DNA of 31,471 nucleotides, taken from assembly GCA_023151115.1 (NCBI GenBank), contig JAKLJP010000065.1, positions 1 through 31,471 on the forward strand, given 5' to 3'. Of the stretch, positions 16,541 through 24,494 are shown piece after piece. The position numbers and the translations under genes are program-made. Each line of letters opens with the position of its first letter. Within the stretch, counting starts at the first letter, position 1. The stretch is from Anaerolineae bacterium. GTDB lineage: Bacteria; Chloroflexota; Anaerolineae; 4572-78; J111. The notes beneath the pieces were generated by a model that had not been told where the DNA came from, ran no database searches, and worked only from the letters and a program-made list of their open reading frames with translations.

Positions 16541-17407
16541 ATGAGCATCCTGGTTGGAAAAAATACACGTTTATTGGTTCAAGGGATTACCGGCCGTGAG
16601 GGCGCGTTCCACGCCCAGCAGATGAAAGAGTACGGCACCAACATCGTCGGGGGGGTGACGCCGGGCAAAGGCGGCGAGTGGATACACGGCGTGCCTGTGT
16701 TTGATACGGTCAAAGAGGCGGTCAGCACCACCGACGCCAACACCAGCATTATCTATGTGCCGGCCCGTTTTGCCGCCGACGCGATTATGGAAGCGGCCGA
16801 CGCCGGCATCAAATTGATTGTCTGCATCACCGAGGGCGTGCCGGTGCTGGATATGGTTCGGGTGCGCAGCTTTTTGAGCCAAAAAGAGGCTCGACTGATT
16901 GGCCCCAACTGCCCCGGCCTGATTACTCCCGGCGAGGCCAAAGTGGGAATTATGCCTGCCCACATTCACAAACCGGGCAATGTCGGCCTGGTTTCGCGCA
17001 GCGGAACCCTGACTTATGAAGTGGTTCAGGCCCTTACGGACCGGGGCATCGGCCAGAGCACGGCTGTCGGCATCGGCGGCGACCCGATCATCGGCAGCAA
17101 TTTTATTGACATCCTGACCCTGTTTGAGAGCGACCCGCTGACCTATCATGTCGTCCTCATGGGCGAAATCGGCGGCGCCGATGAGCAAAAAGCAGCCCGT
17201 TTTATCGCCGAAAAGATGAGCAAGCCGGTCACGGCCTTTATCGCCGGGCGGACGGCCCCCGCCGGCAAACGCATGGGCCACGCCGGAGCTATCATCGAAG
17301 GCGGCGAAGGCACCGCTGAGGAAAAAATCAAAGCCTTTGAGGCCGTCGGCGTGCGCGTGGCCCAACTGCCCGAAGAAGTGGCCGCGATTGTTGCGGAACG
17401 AATGTAG
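16541..17407 (+). CDS. sucD: Succinyl-CoA ligase, alpha subunit
   Basis: 288 residues; ATG at 16541 with GAAGGGAG about 9 nt upstream, inside the sucC end. CoA-binding Rossmann domain ([41 protein letters not shown]). Ligase domain with the phosphohistidine motif [32 protein letters not shown] is typical of the family. Full length, no anomalies. Confidence 0.97.
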   Translation: MSILVGKNTRLLVQGITGREGAFHAQQMKEYGTNIVGGVTPGKGGEWIHGVPVFDTVKEAVSTTDANTSIIYVPARFAADAIMEAADAGIKLIVCITEGVPVLDMVRVRSFLSQKEARLIGPNCPGLITPGEAKVGIMPAHIHKPGNVGLVSRSGTLTYEVVQALTDRGIGQSTAVGIGGDPIIGSNFIDILTLFESDPLTYHVVLMGEIGGADEQKAARFIAEKMSKPVTAFIAGRTAPAGKRMGHAGAIIEGGEGTAEEKIKAFEAVGVRVAQLPEEVAAIVAERM

Positions 17408-17426
17408 TTGTTAGTTTTGAAAAATA

Positions 17427-17487
17427 GAGGCTAAGGCTAAGGCTAAGAATTTTTTAGCTCAGCCTTCGCCTCAGCCTCAGCCTTTCT
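17427..17487. terminator. Hexamer-repeat hairpin after sucD
   Basis: AGGCTAAGGCTAAGGCTAAG pairs with CTCAGCCTTCGCCTCAGCC around an AATTTTTTAG loop. Lying 20 bp after the sucD stop it may end the transcript, although the T-run is in the loop rather than after the stem. The style matches the other tandem-word hairpins. Confidence 0.5.
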
Positions 17488-17501
17488 AGGTCAGCAGCGT
17501 T

Positions 17502-17714
17502 GTGGACGAAATACTTGAGTCCTCTCCCCAACTTGACCTTTCCCCCTACCTCAATCGTTGGATTGCCCTGGTGCGTGGGCGTGTCGTCGGCGTTGGTTTA
17601 ACGGCAGAACAGGCCGAACGCGCCGCCAAGCGAGTCCGGCCCAAAGAAAAGGCGCGGGTGGTCTTTGTAGATGGGGCGGGGAGGGTGGCCGAAGATGAAG
17701 GAAAAGCGCCATGA
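17502..17714 (+). CDS. Small DUF5678-like protein
   Basis: 70 residues from GTG at 17502. The core SPYLNRWIALVRGRVVGVGLTAEQAERAAKR followed by a basic/acidic tail resembles DUF5678 proteins, small proteins of unknown function often found beside other small genes. Its TGA overlaps the ATG of the nucleotidyltransferase gene (ATGA at 17711-17714), indicating translational coupling and a two-gene unit before the latter was broken. Confidence 0.6.
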   Translation: MDEILESSPQLDLSPYLNRWIALVRGRVVGVGLTAEQAERAAKRVRPKEKARVVFVDGAGRVAEDEGKAP

Positions 17715-18107
17715 TCAATTTACCTAATATTAGACTTGCTGAAACCGAATTGGCCGAGGCTCATGTATAGAACAAGTGCAATTTAGCAGAGGCGGCTCCC
17801 ACGCCGCCGAGGGCCGGACGTGGGAGCCCGACCTGTTTTGCACTAGTCATGAGCCTTGGCCGATTTTTGCCAACGCTGGCATATCCGCGAGTTGGCTCTC
17901 TTCGGTTCTGTTCTCCGAGACGATTTTAACCCGGATAGCGATGTAGATATTTTGGCTACATTCACGCCAGAAGCAGATTGGAGTCTCTTTGACCACGTCC
18001 GTATGGAAGAAGAGTTGAGCCATTTACTAAACCGGCCCGTTGATTTGCTCGTCACTGTTGTCTTTGTGGAAAAGCATGTACCACAAACATTGTCATCCAC
18101 CATATAG
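17711..18107 (+). pseudogene. MNT-type minimal nucleotidyltransferase, split by a palindromic element and 3'-truncated
   Basis: The start (MINLPNIRLAETELA) and the rest (DFCQRWHIRELALFGSVLRDDFNPDSDVDILATF) are separated by 106 bp: a 98-bp palindrome plus one copy of TTGGCCGA. Removing these joins ETELA directly to DFCQRW in frame. The GSVLRDDF...DSDVDIL pattern is the GSx10DxD nucleotidyltransferase motif. The 3' end is also wrong: after NRPVDLL the sequence switches to a different frame carrying an HNH nuclease, so the normal C-terminus is missing. A remnant could still be translated from TTG 17856, but without its N-terminal helix. Small nucleotidyltransferases of this class are usually toxin/antitoxin-like partners of HEPN proteins; none is seen here. 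Confidence 0.85.
17758..17855. mobile_element. 98-bp palindromic MITE-like insertion with 8-bp target duplication
   Basis: Ends GGCTCATG (17758-17765) / CATGAGCC (17848-17855). Second stem CAAGTGCAA / TTGCACTAG, inner stem GGCTCCCACG / CGTGGGAGCC. TTGGCCGA lies directly on both sides (17750-17757 and 17856-17863). The interrupted gene's frame is restored exactly on removal. Confidence 0.9.
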
Positions 18108-18565
18108 ATGGAAATCCCTCAAACAATGATCTGGACAATCTTCTTCCAGTTTGCTTTGATTGTCACGGAGAGTTGGAACGATACAACCCTGAACATCCAA
18201 TAGGCACAAAATATCGTCATCTTGAGATAAAAACACGAAGAGATCAAATATACGAGACATATACTCAAAGTTATGTACGCCAAGTAGAAATAAGAATCAG
18301 CCGATATGAGCAAAGAGTTTTTGAGCAAACAGGCAAACGTGTTGGAATAGGATTAAATGACATATTCTGTACAGTTCGAACTCTTAGTGAGGATATTCCA
18401 ATCCAGTTGCGCCTCCGCGATGTACAACCGTTTCATTTTCGGCTGGAGATTTTCTGGAGCGTCATAGATGTTCTAAAAAGAGAACATCGCATGTTACCAA
18501 TTAGTTATGTGTGGACCGAACTGGACGGTGATTGGTGGTTTGATCCGCGTACACTTCATGAATAA
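18044..18565 (+). pseudogene. HNH endonuclease-like protein, 5' truncated
   Basis: The frame opens after a TGA at 18041-18043 and reads FARHCCLCGKACTTNIVIHHID, then GNPSNNDLDNLLPVCFDCHGE: a CxxC, HH, N and CxxC arrangement typical of HNH nucleases that bind zinc. The remaining ~130 residues (ERYNPEHPIGTKYRHLEIK and on) are a helical and beta C-terminal region ending WWFDPRTLHE. No start codon precedes the HNH motif in frame; only a TTG at 18173 after it would make a shorter protein without the nuclease. The 5' end appears fused to the broken nucleotidyltransferase, probably through a deletion. Base composition is more AT-rich than the neighbours. Confidence 0.75.
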
Positions 18566-18571
18566 TAAAAT

Positions 18572-20065
18572 TTGATTGGTGTGACTCACCCAAATTGGCT
18601 AAATAAACATCACTTAATACAAGATGTAATTAAAATCCTCCACACCCACCACCTCGAAGCCTACCTCGTCGGCGGGGCGGTGCGGGATATGCTGCTGGGG
18701 CGCGAACAGATTGTGGACCTGGATTTTGCCGTACCCGGCGATGGATTGGCCGTAGCTCGACGGGTGGCGAACGGCCTGCACGCGGCCTTCTACCCGCTCG
18801 ACACCGAACGGGGCACGGGGCGAGTTGTCCTCGATAAGTTTTATCTCGATTTTGCCTCTTTCCGCGGGACCACCCTCCGAGAAGACTTGGCCGACCGCGA
18901 TTTTACCATCAATGCCATGGCCATCCGGCTGGCCAAACCGTTTGAGTTGATTGACCCTCTCGGCGGGCAGCAGGATTTGAAGCTGGGCCAGATTCGGGCG
19001 GCTTCGCCGACGGCTTTCAGTCACGATCCGGTGCGGGTGGTCCGGGCGGTACGGCAGGCGGTTGAGTTTGGTTTCGCGCTGGAGGCTGAGACCGAAGCCT
19101 GGCTGCCGGCGGCTGCGCCCGGTTTGCCCGGCATTTCCCCCGAACGGCAGCGGGATGAACTGCTGAAGCTGCTCAACACGCCCGCCCCCGGTCAAGCGGT
19201 CCAAATGCTCCGGCGGCTGGGCGTGCTGCCGCACCTGCTGCCGGAAGTCGAGCCGATGATCGGTGTAACGCAGGGGCCGCCGCATCACCTGGATGTGTTT
19301 GACCATACCGCCCAGGCCCTTGATGCCTGGGCCGGGATGCTCCACAGCGGGCTGAGCGACCTGCCGGAGCCGCTGCAAGCGCCCGCTCAAGCCGAATTGA
19401 CCGCGCCGCTGGCCGGAAATTTGAGCCAGCAAACCTTACTCCCTCTGGCTTTGCTGCTGCACGATACCGGCAAACCCGCTACCCGTACCCCTGATCCAAA
19501 CTCTGCCGCTGTCCATTTTTATGGTCATGAGCAAATTAGCGCCAAAGTTGCTCGCCGGTTGATGCAGCGTTTTCATTTCAGCAACCAGGCCGCCGATTTT
19601 GTCGAAACGGTGGTGGCCCAACATATGCGGCCGCTGCTGTTGACCGCCGCGGACAAGGTGAGTCGCCGGGCCATTTACCACTTTTTTCGGGATACTGTGG
19701 GCAGCGGTTATCAGGCCGGCATGGCTGTAGCGCTCCATGCCCTGGCCGACCGGCGGGCCACCTCTCCCCCTAACGAAGGGCAGGCTGAATTGCAAGAACT
19801 GCGGGAAGTGGTGTATAAATTGGGTATGGCTTACTTTGAGCAGCGGGCGCAGGTGGTTGAGCCGCCGCCCCTGCTGACCGGGCGCGATCTAATCGAAACC
19901 CTGGGCCTGGCCGAAGGGCCGCTCATCGGCGTGCTGCTGAACCGGCTGAAGGAAGCCCAGGCCACCGGCGAAGTTACCGACCGGGATGCGGCTTTGGCCT
20001 TTATCCTGGCCGATCCCGATTTCCAAAACGACCGCCGACCGCCGACGGACGACCGCCTTGCTTAG
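18572..20065 (+). CDS. tRNA nucleotidyltransferase/poly(A) polymerase family protein with HD domain
   Basis: 497 residues from TTG 18572; GTG 18581 is possible, and neither has a clear ribosome-binding site. Class II nucleotidyltransferase head: YLVGGAVRDMLLG (34-39 GGAVRD), DLD at 49-51, YLDFASFRG, DRDFTINAMAI, DPLGGQQDL, HDPVRVVRAVRQA. An HD phosphohydrolase-type domain follows (LLLHDTGKP, FYGHEQISAKVARRLM, VVAQHMRP). It adds or repairs CCA ends, or adds A tails; sequence alone does not separate these. The last residues (NDRRPPTDDRLA) come from a GACCGCC tandem repeat pairing with GCGGTCGGCGGTC at 20165-20177. Confidence 0.88.
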   Translation: MIGVTHPNWLNKHHLIQDVIKILHTHHLEAYLVGGAVRDMLLGREQIVDLDFAVPGDGLAVARRVANGLHAAFYPLDTERGTGRVVLDKFYLDFASFRGTTLREDLADRDFTINAMAIRLAKPFELIDPLGGQQDLKLGQIRAASPTAFSHDPVRVVRAVRQAVEFGFALEAETEAWLPAAAPGLPGISPERQRDELLKLLNTPAPGQAVQMLRRLGVLPHLLPEVEPMIGVTQGPPHHLDVFDHTAQALDAWAGMLHSGLSDLPEPLQAPAQAELTAPLAGNLSQQTLLPLALLLHDTGKPATRTPDPNSAAVHFYGHEQISAKVARRLMQRFHFSNQAADFVETVVAQHMRPLLLTAADKVSRRAIYHFFRDTVGSGYQAGMAVALHALADRRATSPPNEGQAELQELREVVYKLGMAYFEQRAQVVEPPPLLTGRDLIETLGLAEGPLIGVLLNRLKEAQATGEVTDRDAALAFILADPDFQNDRRPPTDDRLA

Positions 20066-20086
20066 CACAGCTTGGCGTAAATTTAT

Positions 20087-20154
20087 AACGATTGGAGCGC
20101 AGGTTTTAGTTTGCTTTAGGCAAGAGGCGACTGAAGTTTGCGCTCCGAAATCGT
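20087..20154. repeat. Palindromic element between tandem GACCGCC arms
   Basis: AACGATTGGAGCGCA against TGCGCTCCGAAATCGT, with an inner AGTTTGC/GGCAAG region. Flanked by GACCGCCGACCGCCGACGG (in the preceding gene's end) and CAGCGGTCGGCGGTC, which pair with each other. Confidence 0.7.
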
Positions 20155-20199
20155 CACGATTTGCAGCGGTCGGCGGTCATAGTTTCAAGGGAGTTTACG

Positions 20200-20712
20200 T
20201 TGGCAAAATTGGTTATTTACGAAGAAGCAGGCGAAGAAACCGTTTTTGAGGATTTCGAGCTGCTTAGCAACCGCATCTTAATTGGCTCCAGCCCCGACAA
20301 CCAACTCGTACTGGATGCGCCCAATATTGACCCGGCCCACGCCAGCCTGGAGCTGCGCCACGATCATTGGATTTTGCAGGATTTGGGCGGGCCGGGCGGT
20401 ACCATCGTCAACGGCATTACGGTGGAGGGACCTTATTATCTCCAACACAATGACCTGATTGAGTTGGCTGACATCAAAATCAGATTTCGAGACCAAAACT
20501 CGGAACCAGAGGCCGAACCGGAACCCCCAGCAGAGGAAGAAGTTTACAGCCCAACCGAGCCGACGGTCAAAGGGCGAGTCTGGTTTGCCAAAGTAGCAGC
20601 AGGCACTCTGGCCGTCCTATTTTTAATTCTACTGATCTTGGTTGTCGGCCATTATGCCGGCTTGCTCAATATGGTTGATTTGCTTCCCCCGTGGCTATCG
20701 CAAATGCGGTGA
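20200..20712 (+). CDS. FHA-domain protein with C-terminal membrane anchor
   Basis: 170 residues from TTG at 20200, chosen because AAGGGAG lies 6 nt upstream and the domain then begins MAKLVIYEEAG; the longer frame upstream is repeat DNA. FHA domain ~2-100 (RILIGSSPDNQLVLDAPNIDPAHASLEL, WILQDLGGPGGTIVNGI), which binds phosphothreonine peptides. An acidic Glu/Pro linker and one transmembrane segment (AAGTLAVLFLILLILVVGHYAGL) leave only ~20 residues outside. The FHA domain is therefore cytoplasmic and tail-anchored. A Ser/Thr kinase partner is not in the window. Confidence 0.85.
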   Translation: MAKLVIYEEAGEETVFEDFELLSNRILIGSSPDNQLVLDAPNIDPAHASLELRHDHWILQDLGGPGGTIVNGITVEGPYYLQHNDLIELADIKIRFRDQNSEPEAEPEPPAEEEVYSPTEPTVKGRVWFAKVAAGTLAVLFLILLILVVGHYAGLLNMVDLLPPWLSQMR

Positions 20713-20737
20713 GGGCACGGGGCGAGCCATAAAAAAA

Positions 20738-20778
20738 TAAGACCTCCGAAGTGGATTAACCTTTGGAGGTCTACTTTT
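20738..20778 (+). terminator. Rho-independent terminator
   Basis: AGACCTCC-GAAG pairs with CTTTGGAGGTCT, followed by ACTTTTTT. It lies 30 bp after the FHA gene stop. Confidence 0.85.
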
Positions 20779-20787
20779 TTGAAAGGA

Positions 20788-20894
20788 GAATTTAAGCAAA
20801 TCACAATTTTGAGGACGCGTAGCGGGCACGCCTACGTGTTGAGCAGAGCCGCACCTAGGGGTGCTGGCTCCTCAATTTATGATTTACTGAATTT
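20788..20894. repeat. Palindromic element, same core as 6325-6403 but different arms
   Basis: Arms GAATTTAAGCAAATCACAA.. (20788 on) and ..ATTTATGATTTACTGAATTT pair over ~28 bp. The core GGGCACGCCTACGTG, GCACC and GGGGTGCTGGCTCCTCAA matches the element upstream of the PGRP gene. It overlaps the stop codon of the ABC permease by two bases. Confidence 0.8.
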
Positions 20895-22383
20895 ACTTGG
20901 CGTACAATGCTATTACAATCTGCGGGGTAATATTGGCTTCGATATAGGCTGCCAGAAGCAGCAGCGGCACGACTACAAAAATAAGGATTTTGAGAAAGTT
21001 AGCCAGGGTCAGAAGCAAGCCCTGCCCAATATCTAGCCCCGGCGGCGGCGAAACCAGGGCCGCCCCAATCCGCAGAGCAAAAGCCATCCCCAGCAAAATA
21101 GCCGGAATTTCAAAAATTCCATGCGGCAAAATAAAAGCGGTCACAAACAGCCAGGGATTGTAACCCAACAGGACAATCTGGGTAATGATAAAGCTGACCA
21201 GCCCCATATTCAGCAGGGTTAAAAATAAGGCCAGCACCCCAAATGAAAACATGCTCGATATGGCGGCCAGGATAATGACCCGGAAATTATTAAAGAAAAT
21301 AAACGAGGTGTTGATTTCGGGCAACAGCCGAACTTTTTGCAAGTTACCAAAAGTATTGGCCGAGATTTCGTTGAGCGGCAGGACATTGGCCGGCAGAGGA
21401 TGCTGTTGGGCAAAAGCCGCCCCCAAAAAAACCGCTGCCACCGTCATAGTCAGCACCATAACGATGGGCAAACCTTGCTGGCGGATGAGTACGGGTATAT
21501 CGTGCCGGTAAAAACGAAGCAGGTTAAACCTGGCCGAAGCGTGATCGCCGCGTTTGGCGGCCAGTTCCGGCGGTCGCAAAAAATAGCCCTTAAAACTGTG
21601 CCAAATACTTTTGAGATTCAGCTCATCCATCTCTCTAGACAGGATCTCTTCGCGGTTAAAAATGCGAATACCCATCCGCACCAGGATCAAGCTGACCACG
21701 GTCAGCGCCGCCAAAATCCACCACAGCGCCTCATATTCAGCATAGAACATAATGATGCTCTGCCCCTGCACCAGCAAGGCCATCGGAATAATAATGAAGC
21801 TGGCTAGCAGGTTAGCCGCCCGTACACTGGTGGTCTGGCTGGAAACCACTACCGCCCCGGCCACCATCACCAACGCCTCCATCGTGGTCAACAAAAACAT
21901 CAAAACAGCCAAGTCCAGCGGCGGCACCCAGCGCGGGGTAGTTATCAGGCGGCTGACGAGGAAAACGGTAATGCCCAGATAACTGGCCAGCAGCGGCAAC
22001 AGCAGCGACGAAAGCATCTTGCCCAGGTAAAGCTCAAGATCACTGACCGGCATAGACAGGATAGGTTCCAGGCTGTTGCGCTCTTTTTCGCCGACAAAGG
22101 ACTCCAGGGCGATAATCAACGAGAACGAAATGGGGAAAAAGCCGACAATCATCAACAGGAAGGGATTGATGCGCTCTACCAAAATGGTATCGGTGTACTG
22201 CGACACCCAGGTGGTGGCCCAGCGGGAAGTAAAATCCATCAAAAAGGGAAAAATAACGGTCAGCACAATGATCGGGGTGACAATGCGCCAGTCACGCAGA
22301 CTGTCACGCAGTTCGCGCCGGGTGATAATCAAGGCTGTGCCCAGGCTGCCGCGCTCGTGCCGGGGAATGGCTTGAACGGCCAT
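20893..22383 (-). CDS. ABC-2 type permease fused to a SpoIIM (DUF95)-like domain
   Basis: 496 residues; ATG at 22383, with GAGGTGA at the end of the ATPase gene 2 nt away. The N-terminal half is an ABC-2/NatB-like permease (ITRRELRDSLRDWRIVTPI, then ESFVGEKERNSLEPILSMPVS) with six membrane spans to ~250. The C-terminal half after ~300 has the features of SpoIIM/DUF95 proteins: TFGNLQKVR..FFNNFRVIILAAISSMFSFGVLALFLTLLNMGL and the FILPHGIFEIPAILLGMAFALRIG motif, with further spans. It probably exports a substrate using the next gene's ATPase; the substrate is unknown. Confidence 0.85.
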   Translation of the reverse strand: MAVQAIPRHERGSLGTALIITRRELRDSLRDWRIVTPIIVLTVIFPFLMDFTSRWATTWVSQYTDTILVERINPFLLMIVGFFPISFSLIIALESFVGEKERNSLEPILSMPVSDLELYLGKMLSSLLLPLLASYLGITVFLVSRLITTPRWVPPLDLAVLMFLLTTMEALVMVAGAVVVSSQTTSVRAANLLASFIIIPMALLVQGQSIIMFYAEYEALWWILAALTVVSLILVRMGIRIFNREEILSREMDELNLKSIWHSFKGYFLRPPELAAKRGDHASARFNLLRFYRHDIPVLIRQQGLPIVMVLTMTVAAVFLGAAFAQQHPLPANVLPLNEISANTFGNLQKVRLLPEINTSFIFFNNFRVIILAAISSMFSFGVLALFLTLLNMGLVSFIITQIVLLGYNPWLFVTAFILPHGIFEIPAILLGMAFALRIGAALVSPPPGLDIGQGLLLTLANFLKILIFVVVPLLLLAAYIEANITPQIVIALYAK

Positions 22384-22385
22384 CG

Positions 22386-23315
22386 TTACTTCACCTCCGT
22401 CTGGTCAGCTTCGACAATCCGTAGGTAAACCTCTTCCAGGCTGCGCGAGACTTCGCTGAGGGTAATAATCGGGACATCCTGATGGGTCAGTTCGTTCAAA
22501 AGGGCCGGGTTGAACTGGGCCGGGTCGGGCACGGTGTAACGAATCCAATCCTGGCCGTGCCCTACGATGTTGACCCGCTCCTGCAAATGGCTGACCAGTC
22601 CATTGAGTGGAGCTGCCAGCCGAATTTCCATCAACGGGTCGCCCAGCAGGCGCTGTTTTAATTCCGCCGGAGTACCCTGGGCAATAATCTGGCCCCGGCG
22701 GATAATGGCAATCCGGTCGGCCAACTGTTCTGCTTCGGCCAGATTGTGGGTACAAAGCACAATCGTCCGCTTTTCCTGGCGCAAATCGGCAATCGAGTCG
22801 CGCACCAGCTTGGCGCTGTGCGGGTCCATGGCCGAGGTGGGTTCATCCAAAAACAGCACCAGCGGGTCGTGCAGCATGGCCCGCACCAGGGTGAGCTTTT
22901 GCTTCATGCCCTTGGAGTAGGTCCCCACCGATTTATCCCGCGCTTCCCACAATTCAAAACGTTTTAACAGCTCCTCGCTGCGCTGGCGGATAATCGGCCT
23001 GGGCACGCCTTGCAGCTCGCCAAAAAAGGCCAGGTAATCCAGGCCCTTCATACGCAAATACAGGCCGGGGAACTCGGTCAGCAGGCCGATGACCCGGCGC
23101 ACTGCTTTGGCCTCGGCGACGGTATCATAGCCGGCAATGCGGGCGCTGCCACGAGTAGGTTTGAGAATCGCGCCGAGCATGCGCACTGTCGTGGTTTTGC
23201 CGGCCCCGTTGGGGCCTAGCAGCGCCAGCACTTCGCCTTCGGGCAGGCTGAGCGAAATATCTCTTACGGCGGTAAATTCGCCAAACTCTTTGGTTAAATG
23301 GGTGGCTTGAATCAT
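22386..23315 (-). CDS. ABC transporter ATP-binding protein
   Basis: 309 residues; ATG 23315 with GAGG 7 nt upstream. Walker A GPNGAGKTT, signature YSKGMKQKL (a variant of LSGGQ typical of ABC-2 drug/Na export ATPases), Walker B LVLFLDEPTSAMD, and switch His in CTHN. The C-terminal ~80 residues form the usual extra domain of the CcmA/NatA type. Two nucleotides separate it from the permease gene, so together they form one exporter. Confidence 0.93.
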   Translation of the reverse strand: MIQATHLTKEFGEFTAVRDISLSLPEGEVLALLGPNGAGKTTTVRMLGAILKPTRGSARIAGYDTVAEAKAVRRVIGLLTEFPGLYLRMKGLDYLAFFGELQGVPRPIIRQRSEELLKRFELWEARDKSVGTYSKGMKQKLTLVRAMLHDPLVLFLDEPTSAMDPHSAKLVRDSIADLRQEKRTIVLCTHNLAEAEQLADRIAIIRRGQIIAQGTPAELKQRLLGDPLMEIRLAAPLNGLVSHLQERVNIVGHGQDWIRYTVPDPAQFNPALLNELTHQDVPIITLSEVSRSLEEVYLRIVEADQTEVK

Positions 23316-23351
23316 GCAGGGCCTCGGTGGGAGGAAAAGGGTTACTTAGAG

Positions 23352-23433
23352 CCTATCCGAAAACTGTAGTATAGCCCCTGGTGGGCGTCTCGGTCGGGCA
23401 CAAGGCCCTAACCTACGGGGGTTTTCGGACAGG
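23352..23433. repeat. Palindromic element in the ABC operon leader
   Basis: Arms CCTATCCGAAAAC / GTTTTCGGACAGG. The core GTAGTATAGCCCC, GTGGGCG, GGGCACAAGGCCCTA, CTACGG matches the element at 30614-30692, whose arms differ. It lies between a likely promoter (23531-23559, minus) and the ATPase start, so it would be transcribed in the 5' leader. Confidence 0.8.
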
Positions 23434-23648
23434 TTGTTAGCCGAAACTGTTTTAGCCCGGTCAGAGAGGTGTTGCATCTTCTATTTTTTAGGCAACACGA
23501 GAACTTTGTTTACAAATTTATCCTGATAAAAGTGTAGCCGGAATAGAAAAAGTTGTCAATGTACCATTGGGCCAATCGGCCAAAGGAAACGCGGCGAATA
23601 GTCAATGAGGATAAGACAGAGTATAATGGAAGGGTTAGCGGTGACGGG
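23434..23648. other. Gene-free leader region of the ABC operon
   Basis: No ORF of note. It contains GTGTTGC / GCAACAC (23471-23498), a short stem around a T-rich loop, and the promoter described separately. On the plus strand a TATAAT at ~23621 is not followed by a gene in that direction. Confidence 0.5.
23531..23559 (-). promoter_or_regulatory. Sigma-70-like promoter for the ABC exporter operon
   Basis: On the minus strand TTGACA (23554-23559), 17 bp, TACACT (23531-23536). The consensus -35 and ideal spacing are directly visible. It would give a leader of about 210 nt containing the palindromic element at 23352-23433. Confidence 0.6.
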
Positions 23649-24455
23649 TCAAGTAAACCTGAAAATAACCAGTAAGGCCACCAGCGCCACAGAGCCAAAC
23701 TCCCACAAAGCGCGGCGCGAAAGTTTGCCCAGAAGCTGCTGTTGGGCCAGGCCGACCAGGACATAAAAAATCAAAAGCAGTAACAAGCCGGCAGTCAGGG
23801 CGCTGATGCGCCAATAATTCAAGGCCCATGTTACCTGGCCCAGGCTAAGGCTAACAATGGCCGCGAATAGCCAGGTTTTGGCAATCGAGCGCCGCTGCCG
23901 CAGTAGGGCCAGGGCAATCATGCCGCTGACCAGCATAATACTGGTGGCGCTAATGGCGCTGCGGCTGCGAGTGCGGTAAATGATGATAAAAAAGAGCAGG
24001 GCCATGGTATAGCCCATCAATTGCTGCCAGATATAAGCCCAACGATACTCTTTGTGACCCGCCGCCGCAGCTTGCCAAAATTCGGCGATGAGGGTTAGCC
24101 AGAGCAGTACACCGACCCCTATCAATCCTATCGCCCAGGCGATGGGATTGGGAGCCAGCCCCAGCGTTTGGGTGGCTAAAACAACCAAGAGACCGGGCAA
24201 CATCCAAAAGGTGGCCATAACGCTGATGCGCCGGGTGGGCAAGTTGGGGTGGATGCGCATCACGGCATCGGCTCCGGCCATGGCCAGCCCGCCCAGCAGA
24301 ACGGCCACCAACCACTGCTGTGGAGAAGTTAGCGTGAGCGGCGAACCAAAAATGGTAAAGGTAGCAGTCTCGGCTGGAAAGGCCAGCACAAAATAAAGCG
24401 CCAGTCCAATCAAAATCAGGCTGACGACCACACTGATCCGTTCGTATACTAACAT
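23649..24455 (-). CDS. Polytopic membrane protein of unknown function
   Basis: 268 residues, ATG 24455, about eight hydrophobic spans (e.g. VVVSLILIGLALYFVLAF, WLVAVLLGGLAMAGADAVM, AIGLIGVGVLLWLTLIAEFW, ALTAGLLLLLIFYVLVGLA). A short polar stretch MRIHPNLPTRR sits between spans 2 and 3. No catalytic motif is recognised. It is divergent from the YfhO-like gene; only ~40 bp separate the starts, so a shared control region is likely. Similar proteins of unknown function are common in Chloroflexota (recollection, not checked). Confidence 0.7.
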   Translation of the reverse strand: MLVYERISVVVSLILIGLALYFVLAFPAETATFTIFGSPLTLTSPQQWLVAVLLGGLAMAGADAVMRIHPNLPTRRISVMATFWMLPGLLVVLATQTLGLAPNPIAWAIGLIGVGVLLWLTLIAEFWQAAAAGHKEYRWAYIWQQLMGYTMALLFFIIIYRTRSRSAISATSIMLVSGMIALALLRQRRSIAKTWLFAAIVSLSLGQVTWALNYWRISALTAGLLLLLIFYVLVGLAQQQLLGKLSRRALWEFGSVALVALLVIFRFT

Positions 24456-24494
24456 CGTTGGCTCATTCTAAACCGGCCCAAATTGTTTGTCAAA

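Noticed and set aside
23597..23627. Plus-strand promoter with TATAAT near 23621
   Set aside because: No plus-strand gene follows; the gene there is on the minus strand and ends at 23649.
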